From the NCBI GenBank assembly GCA_027574665.1, contig CM050652.1, positions 8,102,589-8,166,588 on the forward strand: a DNA stretch of 64,000 nucleotides, written 5' to 3'. Shown piece after piece: positions 60,501-64,000 of the stretch; position 1 is the first letter of the stretch, and the number at the start of each line of letters is the position of its first letter. The position numbers and the translations under genes were made by a program. The stretch comes from Rhynochetos jubatus. Taxonomy: Eukaryota; Chordata; Aves; Eurypygiformes; Rhynochetidae. The notes beneath the pieces were generated by a model. The model had not been told where the DNA came from and made no database searches. It saw only the letters and a list, made by a program, of their open reading frames with translations.

Positions 60501-63500
60501 AAGTTACTCATTAAAGGTTTGAAAATATTTATGAGGTCCTCTACAACAGTCTACATAGCCTAAAGGTACAAATGACACTTTATATAGGAAATCACAGGTA
60601 AGACTGATTTTACTGAGGTTCCCCAGGTGCAACAGGAAGCACAGTTTACTTCATCAGATATATCCTTACCAGGATCTCACATTTAAGGTCTCAGCTCCTG
60701 ATTTTCTGGTGTTTCAAACAGCTTTAAAGGGAAAAAATGATCCATGATGCATTGGATGTTGTTTGGGTCTCTTTTGTTTCGGAAATAAACTCAAGCTGAA
60801 CTCTGAAGGTCAATGGAGTTCAAGTCAGGTGAATGATAGTGCTAGTAGAAAGGGTCAGTAATATGCTTTTGTCAACATGAAACATTTATTGGAGCCATAG
60901 CACAGTTGTTGGTTCAGAACAATAAGGCTTTCTTCTAAGTTTCCACCCCAGAGTTTATCAGTGGCTAAAACTGAAAATTTGTGATGTTGTAGCTAAGGTT
61001 GAAAGAAGCAGCACGCAAGTTTCAATGTGTAGTTCTGGCAGCTTTGATTTATGGCCTTGTAAAGTCTAATAAAGACCCTCCAGGCAGCATACAAAACACA
61101 AAAAAATTAATTCTTTACATGTTAGTGTCAGGACAAAGATGCTAGACGTGCAGAACTTCATTGACATTTAATCATGCTTTATTACTAAGGCAATCTCTAA
61201 ATATTAAAATGATGGTCAGTTATTTACAAGCACATTGCTGCCACGGTAATTTGCTACCAAACAAGCCTAACTCAATCACTTTGGTAATTATATTCAAATC
61301 TAATTTTTGTTGGGATCATGTTTATATTGGATTTAAGGTTGGCTCCATCTGGAGCAGATGCAGTCTTCTCATAAAGGAATAATTGATCAAATTCTGGATT
61401 TGGTTACATGCATGCAACTCCACTGTAATCCAAAATATGTGACTACACGTCCCAGTGGGGAGGGTCAGCTGGAAGATCTCGTTAATTAGTATATTATTGC
61501 TCAAATTAGAATTTTATCCTGCTATTAGCGAAAAATGCACTGATCCTCGGCTTGAAAAGGATTATGCTGACAGGTAGACAGCAGGTCTCTTGGTGCTGGA
61601 AGTTCTCAAGGTATTTGTCATTAGCCCCTTGCTGATGTTATTTTGCAAATGAAAGAGACAAAAGAGTATGAGCATTTTTCCTGACATTAGTTCAGCTTTT
61701 GTTGTAGAATTTGATGGAAGAACATAAATTAAAAGTCTCCTGAATAGGACTGTGAGATTCCTGTGTTGACACAGCAGGTTTGGCTTTTGCCAGTTAGCAA
61801 GTATAGGTTATATTAATGTATAGATTTCAGCATGATAGCATAGGAAAGATGGCAAATCTAGTCTGTTTTACCGCTGGAGAAACTGAGATAGAAAGGGAAG
61901 TTCAGATATGCCAAGAAGGATGGAAATCTGTGTCTTCTCTATTGGGCCTCACTGGCTCTTTTAGTGGTGTCTGGATATTATCATTTTATGACAGGCGTGA
62001 GCTCTGCTTCAGGGTCTGAAATGCCTCCAGCCCTTGTTCTCAGGCAGCCCTGTGCTTTCTCCTCTCCTTTCCCCTGTGTCCTCCCACCAAGGCCACCCAC
62101 GCCCAGCTCACAGAGATTCTGTGATCCTTTTTCTCTTCCCTCAGTCCTGCATTCCAGTCCCTTCCCTGAGATGTATAACAGATGAACTTTGTGCTTCCTA
62201 CCACCTTTTCTCTCCTTCTTCTTCCTCCCTCTCACACCAGGAGCTCTGTGTGTGGTCCTCAGCCCATCACACGCCATGACTATAACCTCCCTCTCTCTTC
62301 ATCACGGGGCTCTTCCCTATTCTGCTGCAATCTCACTGCTGGGACTCCCTTCTTCCTCTCAATATTTATCATGTTTCTTCCCCTACTGTGGCACAGAGTC
62401 CAGATCCCCCAGTATCTCCATGTGCCATGCTTTCATTCTCATCCTATCAGAGTCAGTGTACCTTCTGCATGCCTTCTTTCCACCCACTGCACTTCTACTT
62501 CCAACCAGTGCACCACACAGCCTCTGTGAATAGCCCCATCTCCTTATTTTGCTTCAGTTTTGGAGTTATTTTTTTGCCTGGGAAGGCAATCACTGAAGGC
62601 ACTAACATTTTAAGACTGGTTGTGCCGATGGGCAGAGCTGAGAGAGAGGACACTGATACAGTAAGGGGCCAATTGCTGCCCTGATTTGCAGACCCTCACA
62701 GAAAAGCTGGACGTGGATACTCAGACACTGGGACCTCTCTGAGTCTCCCGTTTCTTTCTGACATGCCACCAAAATCAGCTCAGCCTGTTGGTAGCAGAGT
62801 GCCCTGACAGATGGGGACTGATCAGGTACAACATCTGGGCTGTGTGTGCCATGGAGAAAGACGTGCTCTTCATACGTGTGGGACTTCACAAGTGTCACCA
62901 AGTCCCCACAGCCCTTTGCAAGGTCTCAGTGCTGAGGAGTAGCAGAAAGCTCAATTCCTAGCCGTGGCAAGGATTTTCCTCACAGGTCTCTCTAGTGACA
63001 GGAAAACATCATGGCACTTAGAATATGTTCAGCAGAAACTTCAGTGCAGGACCACACATCAGCCTGGTGGGTTGTTTTGTAGCTTGTTCTTAAAAAAAAA
63101 AAAAAAAAAATCAGTGGTGGATGATTTGATGTGGTGATTTGGATGACTGAATAATTTGAATCACCCAGATTGTCCCGAAAGGTGGGGCCTATTCCTGACT
63201 ACTCCTCTGATAGGAGATTTCTGTAATTTATATTCCTAAATTTGACCATGTGTACTCCTAGAGAAACCCCTGGTACAGGTCAGTCAGCAGAATCCCTGCT
63301 CCACCACCACAATGGCATGGAAGCATCTTTGGATCAGTACAGTGTCAGCCCTTTGGCATTGCCTGCTCCAACACCACTGACCTGTGGAGTTAGAGATGTC
63401 TGTGCCCAATGTAGGGAACCTCTTCTGCTACAGCAGACACTCCCAGCATGAGGCAGGTATCAGCAGTGGCTTTGGCAGTGCAAAGAGCCAGTAGATAAGC

Positions 63501-63679
63501 AAAGTCAGGCTGAAGTGGTTGGAAGGGAGCAGGTAGAAGAGGGAGGGAAGAAATTGTCACAGAAGTGTTGTAAATCTATGAACACCACCAGCTGTGTTGC
63601 TGTCTCAGTGACAGCAGAGATACCTCAGCCTGATCCTTGATCCTCAACCAGCTCCTTGTGCTTATAAGCAGCATACATT
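57509..63679. other. Unassigned single-copy sequence
   Basis: A 180-codon minus-strand frame (58333-58875) shows no recognisable domain and is within the range expected by chance. The AT-rich patch at 61150-61520 contains several TAATTA-like words. The stretch 62030-62530 is strongly pyrimidine-rich on the plus strand and yields overlapping low-complexity frames. A 19-base A run lies at 63092-63110. I find no gene or repeat family. Confidence 0.5.
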
Positions 63680-63726
63680 GGAACTACTGGAATCTTTAAG
63701 GTCCCTTCCAACCCAAACCATTCTAT
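63680..63726 (+). mobile_element. CR1 3'-end scrap
   Basis: GGAACTACTGGAATCTTTAA followed by GGTCCCTTCCAACCCAAACC and ATTCTAT matches the last about 47 bases of CR1. No upstream part of the element is present. A different, inverted CR1 begins only 15 bases further on. Confidence 0.8.
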
Positions 63727-63740
63727 ACATGCATCAAAAT

Positions 63741-63978
63741 CCATAGATCACACAACCACAGAAATATTGACTGGAAGGAGCCTCTTGAGGTCTCTTGTCC
63801 AACCTTCAGCTCAAAGCAGGACTGTTGCTACATCAGGTCAGCCATGGCTTTGTCCAGCCAAGTCGTGAAATCCTCCAAACACAGTACCCCCATTGCTTCT
63901 GGGCGACCTCTTCCCATGCTGCACTACGCTCCAGGTGAGAAAGCCCTTCCTAACAGCCAACCTGAACCTCACAAGTGA
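63741..63978 (-). mobile_element. Older CR1 3' fragment, minus strand, at the window edge
   Basis: The plus strand shows a degraded reversed tail (CCATAGATCACACAACCACA), then CTGGAAGGAGCCTCTTGAGG, TCAAAGCAGGACTGTTGCTA and later GCTTCTGGGCGACCTCTTCC. These follow the order of an older CR1 subfamily I recall, with many substitutions. An A-rich run (63979-63989) follows. The element may continue past the end of the window. Confidence 0.8.
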
Positions 63979-64000
63979 AAAAAAAAAAGCACAAATGAAA

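Noticed and set aside
1-64000. CRISPR arrays, operons, phage or bacterial genes
   Set aside because: There are no regularly spaced repeats, ribosome binding sites or dense coding. CR1, the LTR and the tRNA type show avian nuclear DNA.

Overview
The window looks like bird nuclear DNA, and probably not from a galliform or a duck. The main evidence is several 5'-truncated CR1 LINEs with the typical 3' tail of degenerate ATTCTATGA repeats. A solo LTR of a type I remember as common in Neoaves supports this. Base composition is moderate, no CpG island is visible, and there are no operons or bacterial signals. Most of the 64 kb is single-copy intergenic or intronic DNA.

The only complete gene I can assign with confidence is a nuclear tRNA-His(GTG) at 49072-49143 (+). 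It has an intact cloverleaf, internal promoter boxes and a downstream T-run. A 5'-truncated CR1 element starts about 50 bp beyond it.

Mobile elements, in order: an ancient CR1-group fragment (about 5815-5945, +); a possible 31-bp LTR edge (8168-8198); a solo ERV LTR on the minus strand (15620-16127); CR1 copies at 24960-25653 (+), 34049-34364 (+), 44222-44548 (-), 49195-50174 (+) and 56272-57508 (-); CR1 3'-tail scraps at 54291-54318 and 63680-63726; and an older CR1 at the right edge (63741-63978, -). The 49195 and 56272 copies still show reverse-transcriptase sequence, but both are broken.

No annotated protein-coding gene can be recognised. Almost all open frames are short and look like chance, or lie inside CR1. 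Four short exon-like intervals deserve checking: 26040-26112 (-, acidic peptide with good splice sites), 28952-29109 (+), 30979-31101 (+, high GC at third positions, in-frame stop) and 39625-39722 (+). I could not match any of them to a known protein. They are on different strands, so they need not belong to one gene.

Small-scale structure includes tandem duplications (822-873, 11842-11884, 14052-14101, 19105-19137, 39509-39554), perfect hairpins (19800-19832, 42354-42373), homopolymer runs and an AT-rich microsatellite (about 55590-55732). Several AT-rich stretches with homeodomain-type or octamer-type words look like candidate conserved non-coding elements. I see no CRISPR array, operon, phage or obviously new biological system. 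The best leads are the exon-like islands and the tRNA/CR1 junction.
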